In this document: positions 1 to 4,775 of the stretch, piece after piece
Position numbering within the stretch: position 1 is the first letter of the stretch
Layout of the letters: each line of letters starts with the position of its first letter
NCBI GenBank assembly: GCA_946631805.1
Contig: CAMPAJ010000102.1
Coordinates: 1 to 6,384 of the forward strand
From: an uncultured Eggerthellaceae bacterium
Lineage (GTDB): Bacteria; Actinomycetota; Coriobacteriia; Coriobacteriales; Eggerthellaceae
Reading direction: 5' to 3'
Length of the DNA: 6,384 nucleotides
The notes under the pieces: generated by a model
The model's database searches: none
Told to the model about the DNA's origin: nothing
The model's input: the letters and a program-made list of their open reading frames with translations, nothing else
Translations under genes and position numbers: made by a program

Positions 1-52
1 CGTGAAGCGGCGCGATGCCACGACCTCATAGCCATGCGAGTAGGAGGCCGGC

Positions 53-391
53 GTGCTCGTGCAGACCGTGCGCGACGATATCGACATGTACGAAGATTGG
101 GAGCTTCTTGGCGAAACGCGCGACGAGCACAACGCGAAGCTCGACCGCCTCGCCGCCGAACTGCGCCGCTCCTTCAAGGGCGTCGCCGAGTTCTCGACGG
201 GTGGATGCGACCTGTGCAGCCCCTGCTCGTACCCGGACGCCCCGTGCAACAGGCCCGACGAGCAACGCCTCTCGCTTTCGGCGCACGGTGTGGCCGTCGG
301 CGCGACATGCAAGAACGTCGGACTGGACTATTCGTTCCAGAACGGGCGCGTGCGGTTTGTGGGCATGGTGCTTTACGAGGACGAGCTGTAA
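53..391 (+). CDS. DUF2284 family metal-binding protein, C-terminal half (frame broken upstream)
   Basis: The 112 residues read from GTG 53 match the C-terminal half of DUF2284 (predicted metal-binding) proteins. The family pattern is visible: GVLVQT-like start (LVQTV), a helical stretch with HNAKLDRLAAELR, then the cysteine cluster GGCDLCSPCSYPDAPC (Cys52, 55, 58 and 65), Cys86, and the closing VGMVLYEDEL. Full-length family members carry a further N-terminal cysteine-containing half. In this frame TAG stops lie at 29-31 and 41-43, but frame 1 over bases 1-42 reads REAARCHDLIAMRV, which resembles the family segment just before the LVQ motif. The gene therefore probably starts outside the window and has changed frame at about base 43, through a mutation or a sequencing error. 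GTG 53 has GGAGG at 43-47, which could allow internal initiation. The function of DUF2284 is unknown; metal or Fe-S binding is inferred from its cysteines. Confidence 0.75.
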   Translation: MLVQTVRDDIDMYEDWELLGETRDEHNAKLDRLAAELRRSFKGVAEFSTGGCDLCSPCSYPDAPCNRPDEQRLSLSAHGVAVGATCKNVGLDYSFQNGRVRFVGMVLYEDEL

Positions 392-399
392 AAGCCGGG

Positions 400-436
400 A
401 GGCGGCCCCGCCATACCAAATGCGATTGCCGCCTTT
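400..436 (+). terminator. Possible weak terminator hairpin after the DUF2284 gene
   Basis: AGGCGGC (400-406) pairs with GCCGCCT (428-434), a perfect 7-bp stem around a 21-base loop followed only by TT. GGCG/CGCC at 401-412 can form a competing small hairpin. The position, nine bases after the TAA stop, suits a terminator, but the long loop and absent T-tract make it weak. Confidence 0.25.
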
Positions 437-480
437 GCGCAAAACAGACAGCGGAAACAAAACGCCATCGAAATCAGCCC

Positions 481-486
481 TATACT
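481..486 (+). promoter_or_regulatory. Candidate -10 box for the cysteine-rich protein gene
   Basis: TATACT differs from the sigma-70 -10 consensus at one position and lies 42 bases upstream of ATG 528, leaving a leader of about 35 bases. No convincing -35 hexamer lies 17 bases upstream (CAAAAC at 458-463). The ribosome binding site is AAGGCGGG at 514-521, six bases before the ATG. Confidence 0.35.
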
Positions 487-527
487 TACATCGCAGGAAA
501 AGCGCGAGCAGAAAAGGCGGGACGCAC

Positions 528-1187
528 ATGCCGTACTACTATTTCCCCAGTTGCAAGGTCACGGCGCAGTTCAAGGACGCGAGCAAGAGGGCGCGGGCGT
601 ACGTGGAACAAAAATTCGGCATAAAGCCGATCGGATGCTGCAGGCCCAACCATACGAAGCTCACCGCAGATGACACTGCAATTATCGTATGCAACAACTG
701 CGCTGCGATTATGGAGGAAAACACCGACGCCCCGTTCAAATTCCTCTGGGAGGTAATCGATCAGGACCCCGACTTCGCCTTCCCCGACTACCACGGCGAA
801 GAGATGACCGTCCAAGATTGTTGGATTGCCTTCGAGAAACGCTACCTCCAGGACACCGTCCGCTCCCTCATGCAGAAGATGAACATCCGCATCGTCGAGC
901 TGGAAGAGAACCACGAGAACACGAAGTTCTGCGGCGTGAACCTGCTATCCCCGTGCACCGAAAGCAACGCGCAGCTCGCCCATAAACGCTACGTCGAGCA
1001 ATTCCCGCACATGTTCACCCCCATGCAGCCCGAAGAGCAAGTCGAGCATTTCCGCGAGCATTGCGAGCAGATCCAAACCGAAAAAACCGTGTGCTACTGC
1101 AAGTTCTGTACCGAAGGCATCAACATGGGCGGCAAGCAGGGCCTCCATCTTATCGAGCTGCTCTTCCCCGCCGAAGCCGACCAGTAA
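528..1187 (+). CDS. Cysteine-rich CCG-like (HdrB-type) putative Fe-S protein
   Basis: This 219-residue protein has twelve cysteines in what looks like two CCG-type halves, the fold found in heterodisulfide reductase subunit B and related Fe-S oxidoreductase subunits. The first half has Cys9 (YFPSC), the pair Cys37-Cys38 and CNNC (55-58). The second has Cys98, Cys135-Gly, Cys143 and Cys191-x-x-Cys194 (CYCKFC). The tail GGKQGLHLIELLFP resembles the HLxELL ending after the last cysteines of CCG proteins. The canonical CCG reads CCR here, and the first half is shorter than usual (27 residues from Cys9 to the pair, 16 from the pair to CxxC). No signal peptide or membrane segment is visible, so it is probably cytoplasmic. 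The frame is open from base 15, but ATG 528 is preferred: it has an SD (514-521) and the upstream translation is low-complexity shadow. No Hdr partner is nearby. Fe-S binding and a redox role are inferred from family resemblance. Confidence 0.8.
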   Translation: MPYYYFPSCKVTAQFKDASKRARAYVEQKFGIKPIGCCRPNHTKLTADDTAIIVCNNCAAIMEENTDAPFKFLWEVIDQDPDFAFPDYHGEEMTVQDCWIAFEKRYLQDTVRSLMQKMNIRIVELEENHENTKFCGVNLLSPCTESNAQLAHKRYVEQFPHMFTPMQPEEQVEHFREHCEQIQTEKTVCYCKFCTEGINMGGKQGLHLIELLFPAEADQ

Positions 1188-1188
1188 T

Positions 1189-1387
1189 GTGCAGTACCAC
1201 CCCTGGGGTGAGAATGCACGTTTTAGCGTAGCGCTACCACAGGGGGTGAGAGCGCACATTTTTGTGCAGTGCTATCCCTGGAGTAAAAATATGCATTTAC
1301 GTGCGGTACTACCTCGGGAGCGTAAATGCACATAGGATGATCACGCACGCAAACGTGCAGCGCCGCCCATGGAGCAAGAACGCGCAG
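1189..1387. repeat. Array of five degenerate ~31-bp dyad-symmetric repeats
   Basis: Five related units occur at about 1189-1219, 1228-1257, 1264-1296, 1301-1331 and 1355-1387. Each begins GTGCAGT-like and ends ATGCAC- or GCGCAC-like. Start-to-start spacings are 39, 36, 37 and 54 bases. Unit 1 is the most symmetric: GTGCA (1189-1193) mirrors TGCAC (1215-1219), and CACCCC (1198-1203) mirrors GGGGTG (1205-1210), all about base 1204. Units 2-5 keep the ends and a C-rich/G-rich centre with substitutions; unit 2 also contains the palindrome GTAGCGCTAC. T-runs (GTTTT, ATTTTT) follow units 1 and 2. The array begins two bases after a stop codon, between convergent genes. It could be a run of terminator hairpins, protein-binding sites, or a decaying tandem duplication. 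Confidence 0.75.
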
Positions 1388-1618
1388 AGGCGCGGAGGCA
1401 AGTAGCTATCGATATTGTACGAATACTGCTGCTCGAGCGTGTAAATCCGGTTGAGCGAGTGCGAATCGCATATGCACACGAGCCGACGCCGCTCGCGCCA
1501 AAGGCAGCCCAAACGTGCAGCAGTGCCGCTACCGCTGATACCCGCGCCCGGAATGCATGCGCACGAACTCGGATTACAAGCCCGGGGTCAATGCCCCGAA
1601 CGACCGAGTCCACGCTTG
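1388..1618. other. Gene-free stretch between the repeat array and the GNAT gene
   Basis: No open frame here has a ribosome binding site together with recognisable protein character. Near 1515-1563 the sequence again runs from AAACGTGCAGC to ATGCATGCGCAC, and may be a sixth, badly eroded copy of the upstream repeat. The remainder shows nothing recognised except the nested hairpin at 1567-1609. Confidence 0.5.
1567..1609 (-). terminator. Nested hairpin downstream of the GNAT gene
   Basis: ACTCGG (1567-1572) pairs with CCGAGT (1604-1609), and inside it CGGGG (1583-1587) pairs with CCCCG (1594-1598) around a 6-base loop. It begins nine bases past the GNAT stop on the - strand. No T-tract follows in either direction, so intrinsic termination is doubtful; mRNA 3'-end protection or a cruciform is possible. 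Confidence 0.3.
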
Positions 1619-2407
1619 CTAGCAGAACCACTTGTCCACGAGGGTGGGCTCGGCAAAGCCCCAGTCCTCATCGACGCCGCGCGCCGTGCGGATGAAGTCG
1701 GCTTTCTCGAGCACGCGTGCCGACGCCTCGTTTTCCACCATGGTGGACGCCGTGATTATCTCTATGTCGGTCTCGCCGTACAGGTATCCCACCATCAGGC
1801 GCGCCGCCTCGGTGGCGAAGCCACGCCCCCAGAAACGCTCGCGCAGCCGGTAACCCACGCTTATCTTGTGCAAATCGTCGCGCAGTCCGTAGAACTCTGC
1901 CAGACCCGCGAGCTCACCCGTCTGCTTGTCGCGGATGGCGAGGATGAGCGATTCCTTGTTTTGGAACAGGTCACCGTAGAGCTGCGATATGGCCTCGCTC
2001 ACATCGTCAAACTGCTTCTCGAACAGGTAGGTGGGCAGGTAGCGCTGCACGATCGGGTTTTCTATCAAGTCGAGCAGCGCGTCGACATCGGTATCGACGA
2101 CGCGGTTTAGAACCACGCGCTCGCCCACGACATTCGGGACTTCGCTGAACAGCTTCTTGCGGGATTGGGATTGGGATTGGGATTGGGATTGGGATTGGGC
2201 TCCTGCCCCTGTTCCTGCTCCTGCCCCTGCTTCTGTTCCTGTTCCTGCCCCTGCTTCCGCCCGCGCCTTTTGCTCGCCGATGCGTCTGCACCGTTTATCC
2301 TCCTCGTAGGCCTCGTACGCGAGCTTACGGTTGCGAGAGCGCTTGTCCCGAGCTTCTGCGCCTTCCGCACCGGTAAGACTTGCGCTCGCGTTGACGGTAT
2401 CGACCAT
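1619..2407 (-). CDS. RimJ/RimL-like GNAT N-acetyltransferase with low-complexity N-terminal linker
   Basis: This 262-residue protein transfers an acetyl group from acetyl-CoA to an amine; the substrate cannot be read from sequence. Residues ~91-260 form an Acetyltransf_3-type GNAT domain: start at GERVVLNRVVDTDVDALL, acetyl-CoA loop YRLRERFWGRGFATEAARLM (176-195), and the ENEASARVLEKADF segment (~215-228) typical of RimJ/RimL-like enzymes. It is preceded by a charged segment (1-49), an Ala/Gly/Thr/Glu run (50-70) and six Gln-Ser dipeptides (71-82), both runs encoded by hexanucleotide repeats. Typical family members of about 170-190 residues lack this extension. ATG 2407 has AAGGGG four bases upstream, and no other Met precedes the domain; a GTG start near the domain is the alternative. 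It converges on the cysteine-rich gene and follows PPK2 by 209 bp. Its leader contains a possible translational switch (2405-2448). Confidence 0.88.
   Translation of the reverse strand: MVDTVNASASLTGAEGAEARDKRSRNRKLAYEAYEEDKRCRRIGEQKARAEAGAGTGTEAGAGAGTGAGAQSQSQSQSQSQSRKKLFSEVPNVVGERVVLNRVVDTDVDALLDLIENPIVQRYLPTYLFEKQFDDVSEAISQLYGDLFQNKESLILAIRDKQTGELAGLAEFYGLRDDLHKISVGYRLRERFWGRGFATEAARLMVGYLYGETDIEIITASTMVENEASARVLEKADFIRTARGVDEDWGFAEPTLVDKWFC
2162..2197. repeat. Six perfect GGATTG hexamers coding (Gln-Ser)6
   Basis: Six exact tandem copies of GGATTG (36 bp) lie inside the GNAT gene and are read on the - strand as CAA-TCC. Exact copies favour slippage, and because the unit is six bases, copy-number change lengthens or shortens the linker without breaking frame. 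Confidence 0.95.
2201..2260. repeat. About ten degenerate YCCTGY hexamers coding an Ala/Gly-rich linker
   Basis: Nine hexamers of the form TCCTGC, CCCTGT or TTCTGT run from 2201 to 2254, followed by the variant TTCCGC. Read on the - strand they encode alternating Ala or Thr with Gly or Glu. The run abuts the GGATTG array after one GGC codon, so two independent hexamer arrays sit back to back in the same linker. Confidence 0.9.
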
Positions 2408-2448
2408 GTAACCCCTTCTAGAGGAAGGAGCGCCAGCTGCGCCCCTTC
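2405..2448 (-). promoter_or_regulatory. GNAT leader hairpin with alternative pairing to the Shine-Dalgarno
   Basis: On the - strand the leader holds GAAGGGG (2448-2442), its partner CTCCTTC (2430-2424), and a second GAAGGGG (2418-2412) that includes the Shine-Dalgarno. The first pair extends to a 10-bp stem (GAAGGGGCGC with GCGCTCCTTC, one G-U pair, loop AGCTG). The second pair forms a 7-bp stem with loop CTCTA that would hide the ribosome binding site. The two structures exclude each other. The mismatch position is A-C on the + strand but a G-U pair on the - strand, which fits RNA from the - strand. Regulation is inferred. Confidence 0.5.
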
Positions 2449-2487
2449 AGGCTATCTAAGAACATCTGCTCGGGATTCCCTCGTAAG

Positions 2488-2562
2488 AAAGTGTACATAT
2501 TTTCGCTTCTCCACTGCGTTTGCCCAGCTCGACTTTTTTGCAGAGCAAAATATGTACACTTT
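2488..2562. repeat. 75-bp element with perfect 16-bp terminal inverted repeats
   Basis: AAAGTGTACATATTTT (2488-2503) is the exact reverse complement of 2547-2562. After a one-base bulge, GCT (2505-2507) also pairs with AGC (2544-2546). Each arm contains the palindrome TGTACA. The arms are AT-rich in a GC-rich window, and the element sits alone between the PPK2 stop and the GNAT start. It could be a REP- or MITE-like element, a paired operator, or a transcript-ending hairpin for PPK2, although no clear T-tract follows on the - strand. Confidence 0.8.
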
Positions 2563-2581
2563 TCGCTTAAGACCCTAACGC

Positions 2582-2617
2582 ATGCGGCTTTTATCAGCCA
2601 GCCTCCCTTTGCCGCAT
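2582..2617 (-). terminator. Possible hairpin at the 3' end of the PPK2 gene
   Basis: ATGCGGC (2582-2588) pairs exactly with GCCGCAT (2611-2617), touching the last base of the stop codon. A smaller stem (GGCT with AGCC at 2586-2599) competes. No T-tract follows on the - strand, so the terminator role is weak. Confidence 0.25.
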
Positions 2618-4371
2618 TACCTATGCAGGCGCGCCTCGAGCGCCTCGTTGATGGCCTGCAGCGCCTGGATGCGCGCGTAGTACTTGCTGTCGCTTTCCAA
2701 CACGGTCCAGGGCGCGAACTCGGTGGATGTAAGGCGGAACATATCGTCGACGGCCGCCTTGTACAGCGGGTACTTCTCCCGATTGCGCCAGTCCTCGTCG
2801 GTGAGCTTCCAGGTCTTGGTGGGATCGGCCGCACGTGCCTCGAAGCGCGCGAGCTGCTCGTCAGGCGTGATGTCCACCCAGAACTTCAGAAGCACGGCAC
2901 CCCATTGCACGAGTTGATGCTCGAACGCGTTGATCTCGTCGTAGGCCCTTCCCCACTGCTCGGGCGTCGCGAAGCCCTCGACGCGCTCGACGAGCACGCG
3001 GCCGTACCAGCTGCGGTCGTAGATGCCGATCTTGCCCGCCTGGGGCAGACGCGTCCAGTAACGCCACAGGTGCGGATGCGCGAGCTCGGCCTTGGAGGGA
3101 GCGGGCGAAGGGAATATCTGGTAGGAGCGCGCGTCGATGGCCTGGGCGATGCGCTTGATGTTGCCACCCTTGCCTGCCGCATCCCAGCCTTCGTACATGA
3201 TCACGGTCGGCACGCCCTTGCGGTACGCCTCCTCCTGCAGCTTGCGAAAACGCTCCTGCTCTTCCTTGAGCTTGGCATGGTACTCTTCCGAATCGTCGAT
3301 GCGCGGCTTGGGCTTCGAATGGTCGATTTGCGGATAGCCAGCCATCACTATGTAGTTCGACCCGCGAGGCGCGAGCGCACTCTGCGCGGCGGCCTCTTCC
3401 TCGTAGGCCTCGGCCAGTTTCTTCGCGTCGCCGGCCTTCTTGCCCTCGGAGCCACCGTCCGCGCCGTCCGCCAGCGCGGCGGAGTTCTCGGCGGCCTTAG
3501 CCTTGGCTGCCTCGGCAGCCGCATCGGTACCGGCGGCCAACGCATGCTCGAGTGCATTGACGAGCGCCTCGGCTATCTGGACGTTCGCGGCGCGACGATC
3601 CTCGCCGTTCACGATGGTCCAGGGCGCCTGTGCGAAATCGGACCCCTCGAGGAGGCGGTCGTAAATCTCGTAGGCGTCATCGTAATATTTCGTCAGCGCG
3701 AGCTTGTTATCGCTCACGCGCCAGGCAGTATCGGGATTCTTGCGAAGGGCCTCGAGACGCTTCTTCTGCGCCTTCTTGGATACATGGACGAACAACTTCA
3801 CGACGGCGTAGCCATCATCGACGAGCATTTGCTCGAAGCTGCAGGCGATGTCGCGATAGGCCGCTACAGCGTCTTTCGCCAGTGCGTTGCGTGCGATGGC
3901 AGCGCCGCGCTCGCCGTCGGGCAGCTTCTTCAACTTCTTGGCGATCCTCTTCAGCTCCTTGGGATCGGCGCCCGCCAGCCCGAACAACGCCTGCTCGACC
4001 GCCGCAGTGTACCAGCCGCGGTCGTAAAACGTTATCTCACCGCGCTCGCCGAGCGCCTGCCAGAACTGCTTCATCAGGGGGTCGTTACCCGTCACGCCCT
4101 GCTTGATGCCAGGGAACTTTCGAGCCGCCTTCGGGTTGATATCCTCGGTCACATGCACCTTCGTGGCGCGCGCATCCAACTCGTACACGAGTTCGGAAAT
4201 ACGGCTGCCCTTGCCGGCACCGCTCCAACCTTCTACGAGAACGACCAACCCCACGCCCGCAGAGCGCGCCCGCTGCTGCAGCACGACAAGTTTTTGGATG
4301 AGCTCGTCATGAACGGGCTTGTACTCTTCTTTCTCCATCTTCTTTGCCTTGAGGTCAACCTTTTCGAGCAT
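2617..4371 (-). CDS. pap: Two-domain polyphosphate kinase 2 (class II, polyphosphate:AMP phosphotransferase type)
   Basis: This 584-residue protein has two tandem PPK2 domains. Enzymes with this layout (class II, as in Acinetobacter Pap) use polyphosphate to phosphorylate AMP to ADP in the cytoplasm. Domain 1 (~15-275) has Walker A GWSGAGKG (48-55) and Walker B YDRGWY (116-121). Domain 2 (~335-584) has Walker A GWDAAGKG (395-402), Walker B YDRSWYGRVLVER (451-463) and the lid DPTKTWKLTDED (516-527). Domain 2 has the complete canonical set. Domain 1 has Ser for the Walker A Asp and a shorter Walker B, consistent with the C-terminal domain doing catalysis. An Ala/Glu/Lys-rich linker (~274-336) makes it longer than the ~500 residues typical of the family. 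ATG 4371 is preferred over ATG 4443: it has AAAGGA just upstream, whereas 4443 has no SD and would lie upstream of the candidate -10 box (4433-4438). The symbol follows family usage; substrate choice (AMP versus ADP/GDP) is inferred from architecture. Confidence 0.93.
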   Translation of the reverse strand: MLEKVDLKAKKMEKEEYKPVHDELIQKLVVLQQRARSAGVGLVVLVEGWSGAGKGSRISELVYELDARATKVHVTEDINPKAARKFPGIKQGVTGNDPLMKQFWQALGERGEITFYDRGWYTAAVEQALFGLAGADPKELKRIAKKLKKLPDGERGAAIARNALAKDAVAAYRDIACSFEQMLVDDGYAVVKLFVHVSKKAQKKRLEALRKNPDTAWRVSDNKLALTKYYDDAYEIYDRLLEGSDFAQAPWTIVNGEDRRAANVQIAEALVNALEHALAAGTDAAAEAAKAKAAENSAALADGADGGSEGKKAGDAKKLAEAYEEEAAAQSALAPRGSNYIVMAGYPQIDHSKPKPRIDDSEEYHAKLKEEQERFRKLQEEAYRKGVPTVIMYEGWDAAGKGGNIKRIAQAIDARSYQIFPSPAPSKAELAHPHLWRYWTRLPQAGKIGIYDRSWYGRVLVERVEGFATPEQWGRAYDEINAFEHQLVQWGAVLLKFWVDITPDEQLARFEARAADPTKTWKLTDEDWRNREKYPLYKAAVDDMFRLTSTEFAPWTVLESDSKYYARIQALQAINEALEARLHR

Positions 4372-4432
4372 GATGGTCCTTTCTCTGTTGGTAACGAGCG
4401 TCTCGCAAGAGCGGTTGAGCTTAGTGTGCCCA

Positions 4433-4438
4433 ATTATA
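4433..4438 (-). promoter_or_regulatory. Candidate -10 box (TATAAT) for PPK2
   Basis: The - strand reads TGTTTATAATTGG, a perfect TATAAT at 4438-4433 with a near extended -10 TG. Transcription would begin near 4426, giving a leader of about 55 bases to ATG 4371. No good -35 hexamer is seen at the usual spacing. The site lies inside the longer possible ORF and so argues against the 4443 start. Confidence 0.55.
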
Positions 4439-4443
4439 AACAT

Positions 4444-4565
4444 GCGACAACGCCACGATGCTCCGCCCTGTCACACTTCCCATCACCATGGCCATGATTT
4501 TCGCATGGTCCATAACCTCATCCTGAAGCACTGGAACCGTTGCCCTTAATTCCCAACATCCCTGT
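4444..4565. other. Intergenic sequence upstream of PPK2
   Basis: Frames here are short or lack a ribosome binding site. On the - strand one frame gives a Met-rich run (VMDHAKIMAMVMG) and another gives HGHGDG; neither is recognised. Together with 4566-4775 this makes up the long gap between ClC and PPK2. Confidence 0.4.
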
Positions 4566-4775
4566 TCAAGAGGACAAGCAAAAGGCCAGTGCAACCATCG
4601 ACTTGCTATGACTCGCCCTCGAGCGACTCGTCGAATCGTTGTATACGCACAGCGTAAGCGAGCAACCAGAAAGATACCGGTTTCCGTCGTTGCGCACCGC
4701 GACGTGGAAAGTGGCCATATCGCAGGCACGACGGTGCGAGCCAAACGTCGAACTCATTTGCCCAGCGCTTGGCTG
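4566..4775 (-). pseudogene. Possible remnant of a secreted/adhesin-type Ig-like (CARDB-like) domain
   Basis: Directly after the ClC stop the same frame stays open for 69 codons, to TGA at 4566. Within it, from about 4718, lies TFHVAVRNDGNRYLSGC followed by SLTLCVYN. This resembles the beta-strand 'V-x-N-x-G-N-x-x-L-x-x-C' repeats of CARDB/DUF11-like domains in large secreted proteins, and codon use looks protein-like. It has no proper start, no SD before ATG 4757 or 4718, and no downstream continuation, so it looks like a broken fragment if real. The resemblance rests on about 25 residues; chance is the alternative. Confidence 0.3.

Noticed and set aside
34..624. A 196-codon Arg-rich + strand ORF
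   Set aside because: It is a shadow frame over the DUF2284 half and the following intergenic region, with composition typical of off-frame GC-rich DNA.
1189..1387. CRISPR array
   Set aside because: The repeats are degenerate, the intervals between them are only about 5-23 bases and not spacer-like, and no cas gene is present.
1309..1512. A 67-codon - strand ORF
   Set aside because: It uses a TTG start with no SD, crosses two repeat units, and shows no recognisable protein pattern.
1567..1600. tRNA-like anticodon arm (CTTGTAATCC on the - strand)
   Set aside because: The flanks do not form acceptor, D or T arms, and no GTTCGA T-loop lies at the right distance.
1369..1695. A + strand ORF with a plausible-looking helical start (IDIVRILLLERVNPVERVRIAYA)
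   Set aside because: It starts inside repeat unit 5 with no ribosome binding site, resembles no known family, and its end runs antisense into the GNAT domain.
2418..2834. A - strand ORF containing KCTYFALQ and MYTFLRG segments
   Set aside because: The two segments are simply translations of the two arms of the inverted repeat at 2488-2562; the rest is out of frame with PPK2.
4372..4443. A 24-residue longer N-terminus for PPK2 starting at ATG 4443
   Set aside because: It has no SD, unrelated sequence, and would start upstream of the TATAAT box at 4433-4438; ATG 4371 has a good SD.
2491..4497. A 668-codon open frame on the + strand across the whole PPK2 gene
   Set aside because: It is the antisense shadow of a GC-rich gene; the - strand frame has complete PPK2 motifs, while this frame has none and no SD.
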